Positions 8,865 through 16,211 of a DNA stretch of 64,000 nt are shown in pieces. The translations under genes and the position numbers were made by a program. Every line of letters starts with the position of its first letter. Position 1 is the stretch's first letter. The stretch is from Bacteroidia bacterium (GTDB taxonomy: Bacteria > Bacteroidota > Bacteroidia > Chitinophagales > Chitinophagaceae). The notes beneath the pieces were generated by a model. It did no database searches. It worked only from the letters and a program-made list of their open reading frames with translations, and was not told where the DNA came from. The stretch lies in the NCBI GenBank assembly GCA_030426665.1, contig JAUHYD010000007.1, forward strand, positions 1-64,000. Direction: 5' to 3'.

Positions 8865-10631
8865 TTATTGTTGGCTCCAACTTGCAAGCTTCTCCCTCAA
8901 AACGCTTAATGGCACACAGCCGTCTTTCAACACCTCGTCATGAAACGAGGCAATATCGAACCGGCTGCCCATTTGCTGTTCGTATTTCTTACGCTCGGCA
9001 GCAATGGCCATCTGTCCCATCTTGTAGGACAGTGCCTGCCCGGGAATTGCCATGTACCGCTCTATTTCGGCAGTTGCATCAGCTTCACTTGTCAGCTCAT
9101 GAGTGGTCATATAGTTTATAGCTTCCTCTCTGGTCATTCCCTTGCTGTGCAGCCCCACGTCCACAACCAGCCTTATTGCGCGATGTATTGCATCGCTGAG
9201 GTGCCCGAAGTATTGGTAGGGATCATTGTACAAGCCCAGCTCTCCGCCTAATGTTTCGCTATAGTGCGCCCACCCTTCTCCGTAGGCTCCATACCATAGG
9301 AAACGACGAAACGCAGGCAGTTCTTTGTTTTCCTGCTGTAAAGAAATCTGATAATGATGCCCCGGTATAGCTTCGTGTAAGAAAAGAGTTGTCATGCCGA
9401 CACAATTAAACTTTCGGGCATCGGGTATCGGCACGTAAAATATGCCCGGGCGAGTTCCGTCCTCAGAACCCTGATTATACTCTGCGCTGGCAGACGCTTC
9501 TCTAAAGGCCTCGGTCTGCCTGATGGTAAATGGTGTTTTGGGCGTATTATTAAATAGCTTCCGCAACATGGGCTCCTCATGCTTCTTAATGTTCCAGAAG
9601 CTATCTATCACCTGCTTGGGTTCGGTAAACGGATATAACCCTTTGTTGTCCTTCATATAGGCAAAGAACTCCGGCAAGGTACCCTCAAACCCGATCTGCT
9701 TCTTTACCTTATTCATCTCCAGCTCTATATTTGCCACCTCTTGCAGACCAATATTATAAATGCTATCTGAAGGCAGCTTTGTAGTTGTCCAATACCTGAC
9801 ACAGTAGTCATAATACTCTACACCTCCGGGTAATTGATTGATACCACTCGTAGTCCGTGTTGCATTAAGATATGTACCGCTAAAGAAGTCATAGAGCTTC
9901 TGATAAGATGGATTAACAACGTTGCGAACTGCTTCCTTGTACGCCGTTACTAACCGTTCGCTATCAGCAGCCGAAATACCCTCTGGAAAAGACTTTACCG
10001 GTCCGTAAAACAGGCTGGCGGTATCTGCAACTATTACAGCTTTTAGCTGTGGCAATACCTTTATGGCCAAGGTACGTGGCAATACCCAACCGCTTTCGAT
10101 ACCTCTTTCCATATTGCCGATGGCTGTATCGACCCATGCCGGAAATACAGACAATCGCTTCAACCAATTGTCATAATCAGCAACTGTCTTAAATGGCTGA
10201 TTTCCTGAGCCGGAGCCCAATTGCGGTAAACTTAATGTAAAAGCCCAAAACTGATTTACAGGCATCAGGTGCGTGGGGTATGTCAAACCCTCCATATTCA
10301 TTTCCATTTCGTAGCAAAATAGAACATAGCTGATTTTGTCTCCTGAATTCAAACCCGAAGTATCGATTGCCTTTACTTCCTGCAGGTTCCGACGGTAGAA
10401 ACGCATCAGGCTATCACGGAAACTATCCGCAATGGCAATGTTCATCTTGTCATTGTACCGGTTATCTCCAAAGCCTGTGGCCTCTATGGGAAAGAGCTGC
10501 AACCTGTCCTCCCAATAATTGTCTAATATAGTGTGGAGTGTCTTCCCCGCATCTTCAGTAGCCGGGACAGAGGTATCTTTACAAGACCATAAACTCAACG
10601 CCAGAAGCGAAACAAATAGCAACTGCTTCAT
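8865..10631 (-). CDS. DUF885 family lipoprotein, probable zinc metalloprotein
   Basis: 588 residues. A lipoprotein signal with lipobox LSLWSC places Cys about 17 as the lipidated residue, so it is exported and membrane-anchored. The DUF885 core contains HEAIPGHHYQ at about 419-428, a gluzincin-like HExxxGH motif, and GEGWAHYSETLGGELG further on, which would give the third zinc ligand. Length fits the family. These proteins are thought to be peptidases but few are characterised; that is inference. It is convergent with the transporter gene and borders the accessory island at 10632. Confidence 0.88.
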   Translation of the reverse strand: MKQLLFVSLLALSLWSCKDTSVPATEDAGKTLHTILDNYWEDRLQLFPIEATGFGDNRYNDKMNIAIADSFRDSLMRFYRRNLQEVKAIDTSGLNSGDKISYVLFCYEMEMNMEGLTYPTHLMPVNQFWAFTLSLPQLGSGSGNQPFKTVADYDNWLKRLSVFPAWVDTAIGNMERGIESGWVLPRTLAIKVLPQLKAVIVADTASLFYGPVKSFPEGISAADSERLVTAYKEAVRNVVNPSYQKLYDFFSGTYLNATRTTSGINQLPGGVEYYDYCVRYWTTTKLPSDSIYNIGLQEVANIELEMNKVKKQIGFEGTLPEFFAYMKDNKGLYPFTEPKQVIDSFWNIKKHEEPMLRKLFNNTPKTPFTIRQTEAFREASASAEYNQGSEDGTRPGIFYVPIPDARKFNCVGMTTLFLHEAIPGHHYQISLQQENKELPAFRRFLWYGAYGEGWAHYSETLGGELGLYNDPYQYFGHLSDAIHRAIRLVVDVGLHSKGMTREEAINYMTTHELTSEADATAEIERYMAIPGQALSYKMGQMAIAAERKKYEQQMGSRFDIASFHDEVLKDGCVPLSVLREKLASWSQQ

Positions 10632-10791
10632 AAAATGAATATTTATGTAAATAACGCAATTCTTTTGGAATCGGCATTCACGCCATCGGGGTGAGTTATA
10701 TAGTATTTTGAGAAAATGACTTGCCGGCTTTATAGCAAAGTGGAGATTTTAGTTGTCAGAACTTGTAAGCGAGGGAATAAACGAAAACAGG

Positions 10792-11229
10792 GCACTCACT
10801 CGATAGCCAAAGCACGCTGCCACGGTTCGGCGCGGCTGGTGACAGGCTATCGCACCGCATCATTTACCGACTTGGGGTGGTGCCGAGATAGTACATTCTG
10901 TCATTCTCAAAGAGTTTGTGCGCAGCAAATTGTTCACTCAAGGTGACAGGCTATCGCACCGCCTCATTTACCGACTTGGTGTGGTGCCGAGATAGTACTT
11001 TCTGTCATTTTCAAAGAGTTTGTGCGCAGCAAATTATTCACTCACCCCGACAGGCTAACGCACTTGCAATTTCGACAAATCGACTTGTAAAAGCAATGAC
11101 TGGTCCCTAACCTGCCGTAGAATTTTTCTACGGCAAACGCAGAATTCCGGTTGCAAACCGGTTACACTATATTTGTCACGAGTTTGCTCACGCACTCTGC
11201 TAGACTACAAACTCGCGCCAGTGGAAGAA
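10792..11229 (+). repeat. Dispersed hairpin-rich repeat, copy 1 (split by tandem repeats)
   Basis: 10792-10837 plus 11041-11229 match 14181-14413 in the same orientation at high identity. The 11041-11229 part holds a stem GCCGTAGAA/TTCTACGGC (11114-11134), a stem CCGGTT/AACCGG with a TTGCAA centre (near 11147-11161) and a long-range pair CGAGTTTG/CAAACTCG. No coding frame is supported in this 654-base gap (10632-11285). The structure suggests a mobile or RNA-forming repeat. Confidence 0.8.
10838..11044 (+). repeat. 104-bp direct tandem repeat, two copies
   Basis: The unit beginning GGTGACAGGCTATCGCACCG occurs at 10838-10941 and again at 10942-11044, differing at only a handful of bases. A third start (CCCCGACAGGCTAACGC) follows and leads into the dispersed repeat. 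The array sits inside copy 1 of that repeat, and copy 2 (14181-14413) lacks it, so the tandem expansion happened after or during duplication. No protein is encoded. Confidence 0.9.
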
Positions 11230-11285
11230 GCAAATTCATGAATAGACTTGGCTAGACAAGTTTCGAGCGCCACGAACAATAAATA

Positions 11286-12518
11286 TTAATCTTTTTTTTT
11301 CAGCTTCGATATTATCCAATGTCCATCTCTTTTAATGAACCAAGCCCAAATGACTTTGTGATCATTGGCAACAATAGTCATTCCATACTTGCCGTTATTA
11401 TACCACGACGCATTTATGAAGCAATAAGTTTTTTGTTTATCACCGATATTGCTGTATTCGAATTTTTTAATAACACGGACATTTTTTATTTTAGCATATC
11501 CTCTGCAATTTTCTTTAGAGAAATTTTCGTCGAATATTGTTAGTTGTTCGAGATGATTTTTATCTATGCCTAAGTAGCTCGTGAAGGTGTTATCGTTTAA
11601 AAGCACCGACCAAAACCTACAGCTACTATCTTTCAATTTTGTTTCATACGCTTTATCAAGAACGTCGCTCTTGTATTTATTCATGAACGGCTTTGCCTGA
11701 AATGTCTTTTCTAACTTATATTGGCTCAGCAGTCCATAGAATTTGCCAAAATCACATTCCCAGTGAGTATCATTTTTTAACTTTTTTAGAACGGCCTTAT
11801 TAATGTTGTCATTCCTATATTTCAGCAACTTTGAGACAACATCAAAATAGTCTGAGGTTCCGGTTTTGCTAAAATCTGTTCTTTCCAGGTACGATAGTAA
11901 TGCTAACCGGATTTGCAATTGGTATTTCTTACCGTATTGTTTATTTAAATAAGAAATTGCGTCTGTGTTCAATTGCTTAAAAGCCAACTGCTCAAGTCTA
12001 TTATTATATGTGGGAGGATAGATTCGAGATTCTAATGCAAAATGGATAAGTAGCCAGCCAGAATTAGCGCTGTACAATACTAAACTGTCCATTGTGTTCA
12101 TCGTTTTTTCGTCATGGTCTTTCTTTAAATGGTATCGGAAATATACCTCCTGTGAAAGTACAGATTGCTGTTTTGTGCAGCCACAAAAAGAAGTGATTGC
12201 TTTATCGTCATGTAGATATTTCGAAAATATCGCGGCCACTCCACTAAATCGTCTCTCAATTAATGCCCAAGTCGCATAACAGTTCACTACAGCGTTTTTG
12301 ACTTTGGTTAGTTCGAGAAGTTCCGAAGTTTTTGCAGCTTTCAACAAACTTTCATAATTACTGTATTGGCTACTTTTTTCCCCTGCTATTCCTACTCCTT
12401 CACAATGAACTTCATTTACGGCTTTAATATCTTTAAGGATATTGTTAAGCTGCTGCTGCCTTGTGGTTTGTGTAAAAATGAGAATACACCCGCAAATAGA
12501 CATAAGATTAGTGTTCAT
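11286..12518 (-). CDS. Hypothetical protein in accessory island
   Basis: 410 residues, not recognised. The first about 20 residues (MSICGCILIFTQ) are hydrophobic and may be a signal peptide, possibly a lipoprotein one with Cys. The rest is lysine-, asparagine- and tyrosine-rich, mostly helical in appearance, with no visible catalytic motif. The C-terminal part (RVIKKFEYSNIG, then GMTIVANDHKVIWAWFIKRD) looks like a small beta domain ending in KKKD. Its AT-rich codon use differs from the housekeeping neighbours, as expected for island DNA. It lies between two copies of the dispersed repeat. Function unknown. Confidence 0.6.
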   Translation of the reverse strand: MNTNLMSICGCILIFTQTTRQQQLNNILKDIKAVNEVHCEGVGIAGEKSSQYSNYESLLKAAKTSELLELTKVKNAVVNCYATWALIERRFSGVAAIFSKYLHDDKAITSFCGCTKQQSVLSQEVYFRYHLKKDHDEKTMNTMDSLVLYSANSGWLLIHFALESRIYPPTYNNRLEQLAFKQLNTDAISYLNKQYGKKYQLQIRLALLSYLERTDFSKTGTSDYFDVVSKLLKYRNDNINKAVLKKLKNDTHWECDFGKFYGLLSQYKLEKTFQAKPFMNKYKSDVLDKAYETKLKDSSCRFWSVLLNDNTFTSYLGIDKNHLEQLTIFDENFSKENCRGYAKIKNVRVIKKFEYSNIGDKQKTYCFINASWYNNGKYGMTIVANDHKVIWAWFIKRDGHWIISKLKKKD

Positions 12519-12663
12519 AAACCCTAATGTAGCATTTTCATCTGGTGTTTTGAAAATGCTTTATTGGATTCGAACTGCAAACGGCTGCAAATCGTATAGA
12601 AACAAACAAAAAAGTGAACAAAGATGCAACAACGAGCAAGTTTGTTCACTTTCGTTAACTAAG

Positions 12664-12738
12664 TCGGGAAGGCAGGATTCGAACCTCTGACCAAATGTCC
12701 CCGAGCCATGTACGCTACAGGGCTGGACAATTTCCGTA
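12664..12738 (-). pseudogene. Degenerate tRNA-Pro (CGG) remnant
   Basis: Read on the minus strand, 75 bases line up with a tRNA-Pro: 5' ACGGAAA against 3' TTCCCGA (5 of 7 acceptor pairs), D-loop AGCCCTGTAGCGTAC, anticodon loop CTCGGGG with anticodon CGG, and T-loop GGTTCGAATCC. Several stem pairs are broken: the D stem is mostly mismatched, the anticodon stem has 3 of 5 pairs and the T stem 3 of 5. It is probably not functional. It may be the scar of an element that used a tRNA-Pro end as attachment site, or a decayed phage-borne tRNA. No CCA is encoded. Confidence 0.6.
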
Positions 12739-12794
12739 CTCAAAAACCAGTATAAAGGGTATATTTGATATAACAGTTTTACTTTTCAAAACAG

Positions 12795-13787
12795 ATGTCA
12801 ACTGACTTTTCGAAATATAAGGAGTTTAAAAAGCATGTTAGGCTGAGGCCCGCGATGTACGTGGGCAATGAAATCGTTATTGGTCTTGTGAAAAAGTTGA
12901 TAATGGATTGCATAAGACTATGCAATACTGATATGATTAAATTTGAAATCACTTTGTTTGCGGGAAGGAAATTTTCAATCAGACTATCATCCAAAGAAAA
13001 CCTAACTCCGTTCTTTAGGTCGTTTAAAACAAAAAATGTAGATTTTAAACACTATTCTACCAAAGTACTGAAAGCAATTTCTAAAGACTTAGTAATTGCT
13101 GATTGCAACGGTGGATCTAGCAATATAATTACTTTTTCACTGGATGAGAACATAGTAAAAAATGTGACAGTTGACTACTTGCAGATAAATGACGAGTTTC
13201 TACAGTTGGCACTTTTGTATAGGGACATAATAATCGTTTCTATCGATAAGCGACGGAGGTTTGTAAACCGGATATGTTATCATTTCCCTGAGGGTATTAT
13301 ATATCTTTTTGAAAGAGCAGTTGCTCAAGTACTAGGTAAGCCAAAGATTAAACTGATTTATGATGGCGAATTGAATTCGCGTAAATACCAGATATGTCTT
13401 GGGTATCGAACAGATTGGGATCCTGAACCTTTCGTAGCAAGTTTTGCCAATGAAAGAGCAACAGCTTCCGGAGGATCTTTAGTGGATGGCGTTGTTGATG
13501 GGTTAGTTTCTGCCTGTAGAAAGTTTGCTAAAGAAACAAATGCAGATTCGCTTAAAATAAAACGTAAAAGTTTTAGAAACGGTCTTATTCTCGTTTGCGC
13601 AGTTAGTGGCGGTGAACTTGCCAATAGTGTGAGCTTCGAAGAGATATTAGAAAGTGATATTGTTAAAAGGGAGGCAAAGAGTATTTCGGAAAGACTTGTA
13701 TTGACCTTTTTTAGAGAGCGCCCTGACTTGGCCGTTGATTTTCTTTCGCGCTTCGACGTGACAAATCCTGTTAACGTGATGTATTAA
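12795..13787 (+). CDS. GyrB/ParE N-terminal-like protein without a recognisable ATP site
   Basis: 330 residues. Residues 15-24 (VRLRPAMYVG) match the VRKRPGMYIG motif at the start of the GyrB/ParE ATPase domain. Residues about 213-240 (VASFANERATASGGSLVDGV) match the start of the transducer domain (SFxNN.NT.EGGTH..GF), and FRNGLILVCAVS (260-271) matches VREGLxAVISV. The Bergerat N-box (E..DN..D) and DxGxGIP glycine box are not present where expected, and no Toprim or C-terminal wrapping domain follows. It is therefore a stand-alone, probably ATPase-dead GyrB-like 43-kDa fragment. It starts 57 bases after the tRNA-Pro remnant. Interaction with host or phage topoisomerase would be inference. 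Confidence 0.6.
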   Translation: MSTDFSKYKEFKKHVRLRPAMYVGNEIVIGLVKKLIMDCIRLCNTDMIKFEITLFAGRKFSIRLSSKENLTPFFRSFKTKNVDFKHYSTKVLKAISKDLVIADCNGGSSNIITFSLDENIVKNVTVDYLQINDEFLQLALLYRDIIIVSIDKRRRFVNRICYHFPEGIIYLFERAVAQVLGKPKIKLIYDGELNSRKYQICLGYRTDWDPEPFVASFANERATASGGSLVDGVVDGLVSACRKFAKETNADSLKIKRKSFRNGLILVCAVSGGELANSVSFEEILESDIVKREAKSISERLVLTFFRERPDLAVDFLSRFDVTNPVNVMY

Positions 13788-13975
13788 CCACGGCAAACTT
13801 CGAACTAAAAAACAGGATTATTCAAGGAGAAATAAGGAAAACGGGAACAAACAAGCAACAACAGGCAATTTTATTCCAGTTTATATTTAGTCCGGGTGGT
13901 TGGACAGTTTCCCTCTGGTCGAAGGGGCTTCCTTCGTCCTAAACACATGGCGGTTCTCGCTCCTGACCAACGCCT

Positions 13976-14089
13976 CCCTACAGCCCCTTACAGATACTAC
14001 TCGCAATACCAGGTCCTTCATAGATAAAGCCGGTGTACACTTGAACTAAAGAAGCACCGGCAGCTAGCTTTTCTTTGGCATCGGCAGCG
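13976..14089 (-). pseudogene. pyrD: Duplicated 3' end of pyrD
   Basis: 114 bases repeat the last 36-37 codons and stop of the intact pyrD (16210-16323), in the same orientation, with 7 differences. All seven are third-position changes that keep the amino acid (AAA/AAG, CTC/CTA, GGG/GGT, CAG/CAA, GGT/GGC, CCA/CCT, ATT/ATC). Homology ends within two or three bases of the stop codon on one side and abruptly inside the gene on the other. This looks like the displaced or incoming attachment-site copy of an integration event at the pyrD 3' end, from a diverged functional pyrD. In the rest of the 13788-14531 gap I see only this and the dispersed repeat. Confidence 0.85.
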
Positions 14090-14180
14090 CGTACTCAGAG
14101 AAGAACGCCAATCAACAATATTTTATGCATTACGGCAAGCGGCGTTGCTTCCTTCGTCAGCTTGACAGACGAACGGGCCA

Positions 14181-14413
14181 GCACTCACTTTATGGCCAAC
14201 GCACGCTGCCACGGTTCGGCGCGGCTCACCGCGACAGGCTAACGCACTTGCAATTTCTACATATCGACTTGTAAAAGCAATGATTGGTCCCTAACCTGCC
14301 GTAGAAAAATTCTACGGCAAACGCAGAATTCCGGTTGCAAACCGGTTACACTATATTTGTCACGAGTTTGCTTACGCACTGTGCTAGACTACAACCTCGC
14401 GCCAGTGGAAGAA
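14181..14413 (+). repeat. Dispersed hairpin-rich repeat, copy 2
   Basis: Matches 10792-10837 joined to 11041-11229. It carries the same three stems, but the first hairpin reads GCCGTAGAAAAATTCTACGGC where copy 1 has TTT in the loop. That makes the copy 2 hairpin the exact reverse complement of the copy 1 hairpin, as if this stem-loop had been flipped. It ends 118 bases before the next gene and contains no supported ORF. Confidence 0.8.
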
Positions 14414-14531
14414 TAGGACTAACAAAATGGCTGTAAACAAAAATCAGGATTATCTAACCAAGGTGTAAACCTATTTCAGGACGGTGCAATAATCAGAGTA
14501 TCTCATACTCAAAACACAATTGGCAAATAAT

Positions 14532-14990
14532 ATGAAACTTGTAGAGATAAAAGATCAATTTAACATGGAAGCAGGGGCACCGGATCCAATGTTTTTTTCA
14601 ACTGGAAATAAAACTCTTGTAGTTTTTTTTGGCACCTTAATTCACGATAGCGAAACACTAGATATAAATAGAGTTATGATTGAATTTACAGGTTGTATAA
14701 AATCATCCTTAGGTTCGCCCAATAATGAAACTTTGCATGGTCATCCATATTATTCACTTGGAGTCCGATCCTATGGCTTTTATGAATTAGAAAATTCTGA
14801 CCTTCTAACGCAAATTGTAGAAATACAAAGTGTACATGCTAGATTTAACCCGGCACGGTGGAAGTTGTATAAGCATTACGTTATTACATTCCATGACGAG
14901 TTATTTGAATGCATTGCTAGAGAGTTTACTATATCTAAAGGAGATGGCTTTTATCAACAAATTCTTAATATCGTCAATATAGGTCAATAA
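14532..14990 (+). CDS. Hypothetical protein paired with KptA remnant
   Basis: 152 residues from ATG 14532; a TTG 12 bases earlier is an alternative start. A conserved-looking core is GHPYYSLGVRSYGFYELENS followed by a basic region ending in HYVITFHDELFECIA, which I associate with a widespread uncharacterised bacterial family, but I cannot name it. No transmembrane segment or signal is seen. Its TAA shares one base with the start codon of the KptA gene (TAATG), so the two are translationally coupled and probably functioned together. Confidence 0.6.
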   Translation: MKLVEIKDQFNMEAGAPDPMFFSTGNKTLVVFFGTLIHDSETLDINRVMIEFTGCIKSSLGSPNNETLHGHPYYSLGVRSYGFYELENSDLLTQIVEIQSVHARFNPARWKLYKHYVITFHDELFECIAREFTISKGDGFYQQILNIVNIGQ

Positions 14991-15418
14991 TGCGAGCAAA
15001 TGAATTTACCAAAATAAGCAAAGTTGTATCTCATGCGCTAAGGCATGAGCCGACAGCTTATTGTTTGAAACTTGATGACGAAGGGTGGGTATTTCTTAAC
15101 GATCTAGTACGGTCTTTAAAAAATCATGGCTTTGAAGATATCGAGAAAGAAGATATAATACTGATGGTTGAAAAATCTGAAAAGAAAAGGCATCAGATTG
15201 TAAACGATAAAATAAGAGCATGCTATGGGCATTCTACGAGTGAAAAGATCGTTAAGCAAGATCAGCTTCCACCTGAAATTTTGTATCATGGAACAAGCGA
15301 GAATAACGTAAGCAGTATTTTAGAAAAGGGGTTGTTGCCTATGGATAGACAGTATGTACATCTGTCAGGAAATAGAGAATCAGCAGCTATTGTTGCAGGT
15401 CGCAGAAAGGGGATATAA
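14990..15418 (+). pseudogene. kptA: RNA 2'-phosphotransferase (KptA/Tpt1), C-terminally truncated
   Basis: 142 residues against about 180 in the family. The N-terminal half is well preserved: SHALRHEP with the Arg-His pair (18-19), LDDEGWVFLNDLV, DKIRACYGHS, then LYHGTSENN and YVHLSGNRE. The frame stops at RKGI, where the conserved C-terminal strand and VPP-type ending should begin, and a REP-like hairpin block starts immediately after. KptA transfers a 2'-phosphate from RNA to NAD+, and its bacterial role is unclear. Loss of the last 40 or so residues probably abolishes or alters activity. It is coupled to the upstream hypothetical gene. Confidence 0.75.
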
Positions 15419-15429
15419 TTTTGATCGGA

Positions 15430-15473
15430 GCCTCTCGCCCCACTGGTCGAAGCGAGAGGCTTCGACCAGTGGG
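15430..15473. repeat. Two overlapping, mutually exclusive hairpins
   Basis: Stem A pairs GCCTCTCGC (15430-15438) with GCGAGAGGC (15452-15460). Stem B pairs CCCACTGGTCGAAGC (15439-15453) with GCTTCGACCAGTGGG (15459-15473), a perfect 15-bp stem with a 5-base loop. They share bases 15452-15453 and 15459-15460 and cannot form together. They lie directly after the truncated kptA frame. This may be a repeat that cut the gene, or a structured RNA element. Confidence 0.75.
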
Positions 15474-15500
15474 TGTACGAGCCGGGCACTTCTGTTTTTT

Positions 15501-15553
15501 CGCAAGTCAAAAAGACTTGCAATGGCTTGGTCACAAGTCAAAAAAGACTTGCG
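15501..15553. repeat. REP-like double hairpin (GCAAGTC family)
   Basis: GCAAGTC/GACTTGC (15502-15520) and CAAGTC/GACTTG (15534-15551) form two short stems separated by GGCTTGGTCA. The same two-hairpin cassette occurs at 61627-61677 and a single-stem version at 57871-57892. The spacing and conserved GTCACAAGT linker mark a dispersed palindromic repeat family, not chance. Confidence 0.7.
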
Positions 15554-15621
15554 CCAGATGGGACGTACGCCAATCAACGATATATTGGACTACGGCAAGC
15601 GGAGGATACACTTTCAGAACA

Positions 15622-16071
15622 CTATCCAATTTTTATCGGTTTGTTAGCTAATGTACTTGCTGTGTATACTAATGAAAAGATAAATACACATAAATGTAAT
15701 AAAAAAATTATAAAATATAAAATAAATGCATTTCTCGGAGAAAGAAAATTATCGTATGTCTTGCTAATTTGTATTATCCTGTCTTCTGAATAGTATTTTT
15801 TTGTTATATAAATTAGGATGATTGATATGAAGCCAACTTGTAGAATCCCCAAAAGGGCACCAAGCGTTGGCGGGCCAGCACTAAATAACAATTTCCTATA
15901 TGGCTCAATTTTAAAGGTAATTATTGACAGCCATATTGCCGCCAAAGAAACAAATACCATACAAAAACTATTTCTTGCATACACTTCTATACTATAGCTA
16001 GGTCTTGTAGGTAATCCTTGGAATTTCATCCCCATATAGAATACATACATAAAAAAATCAAATAATTTCAT
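15622..16071 (-). CDS. Small hypothetical membrane protein
   Basis: 149 residues with three to four hydrophobic segments (FCMVFVSLAAIWLSIITF, LGALLGILQVGFISIILIYI, AFILYFIIFLLHLCVFIF). A cytoplasmic loop rich in charged residues (KKYYSEDRIIQISKTYDNFL) lies between the last two. No family recognised. AT-rich and within the island segment bounded by the two pyrD ends, so likely brought in with it. Confidence 0.55.
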   Translation of the reverse strand: MKLFDFFMYVFYMGMKFQGLPTRPSYSIEVYARNSFCMVFVSLAAIWLSIITFKIEPYRKLLFSAGPPTLGALLGILQVGFISIILIYITKKYYSEDRIIQISKTYDNFLSPRNAFILYFIIFLLHLCVFIFSLVYTASTLANKPIKIG

Positions 16072-16154
16072 AGGTATTAATTATTTACAATCAATGCAGT
16101 CGTTTATTTCATCGCCTTTTGCAATCTTGATAAGTCCCCATACAGCCCCACTAG

Positions 16155-16173
16155 TCCGCGTTTGCAACGCGGA
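16155..16173. repeat. Short REP-like hairpin
   Basis: TCCGCGTT (16155-16162) pairs with AACGCGGA (16166-16173) around TGC, giving a TTTGCAA centre like those at 11147, 14330, 57847 and 61590. It lies 37 bases from the pyrD stop codon, at the right end of the island. Confidence 0.6.
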
Positions 16174-16211
16174 TTCTTCGGCTCGGCGTTTGTAACCTTT
16201 TTTCCTACCCC

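Noticed and set aside
10716-11110. Two frames across the 104-bp tandem repeat
   Set aside because: Both simply read through the repeat units (GYRTASFTDL repeated) and lack coding character.
15286-15534. Minus-strand frame starting MTKPLQVF
   Set aside because: The same opening occurs at 61660 because both frames read through the REP-like double hairpin. It is translated repeat, not a gene start.
10632-16210. CRISPR array
   Set aside because: The tandem repeat units are 104 bp with no spacers, and other repeats are palindromic and dispersed. No cas genes are present.
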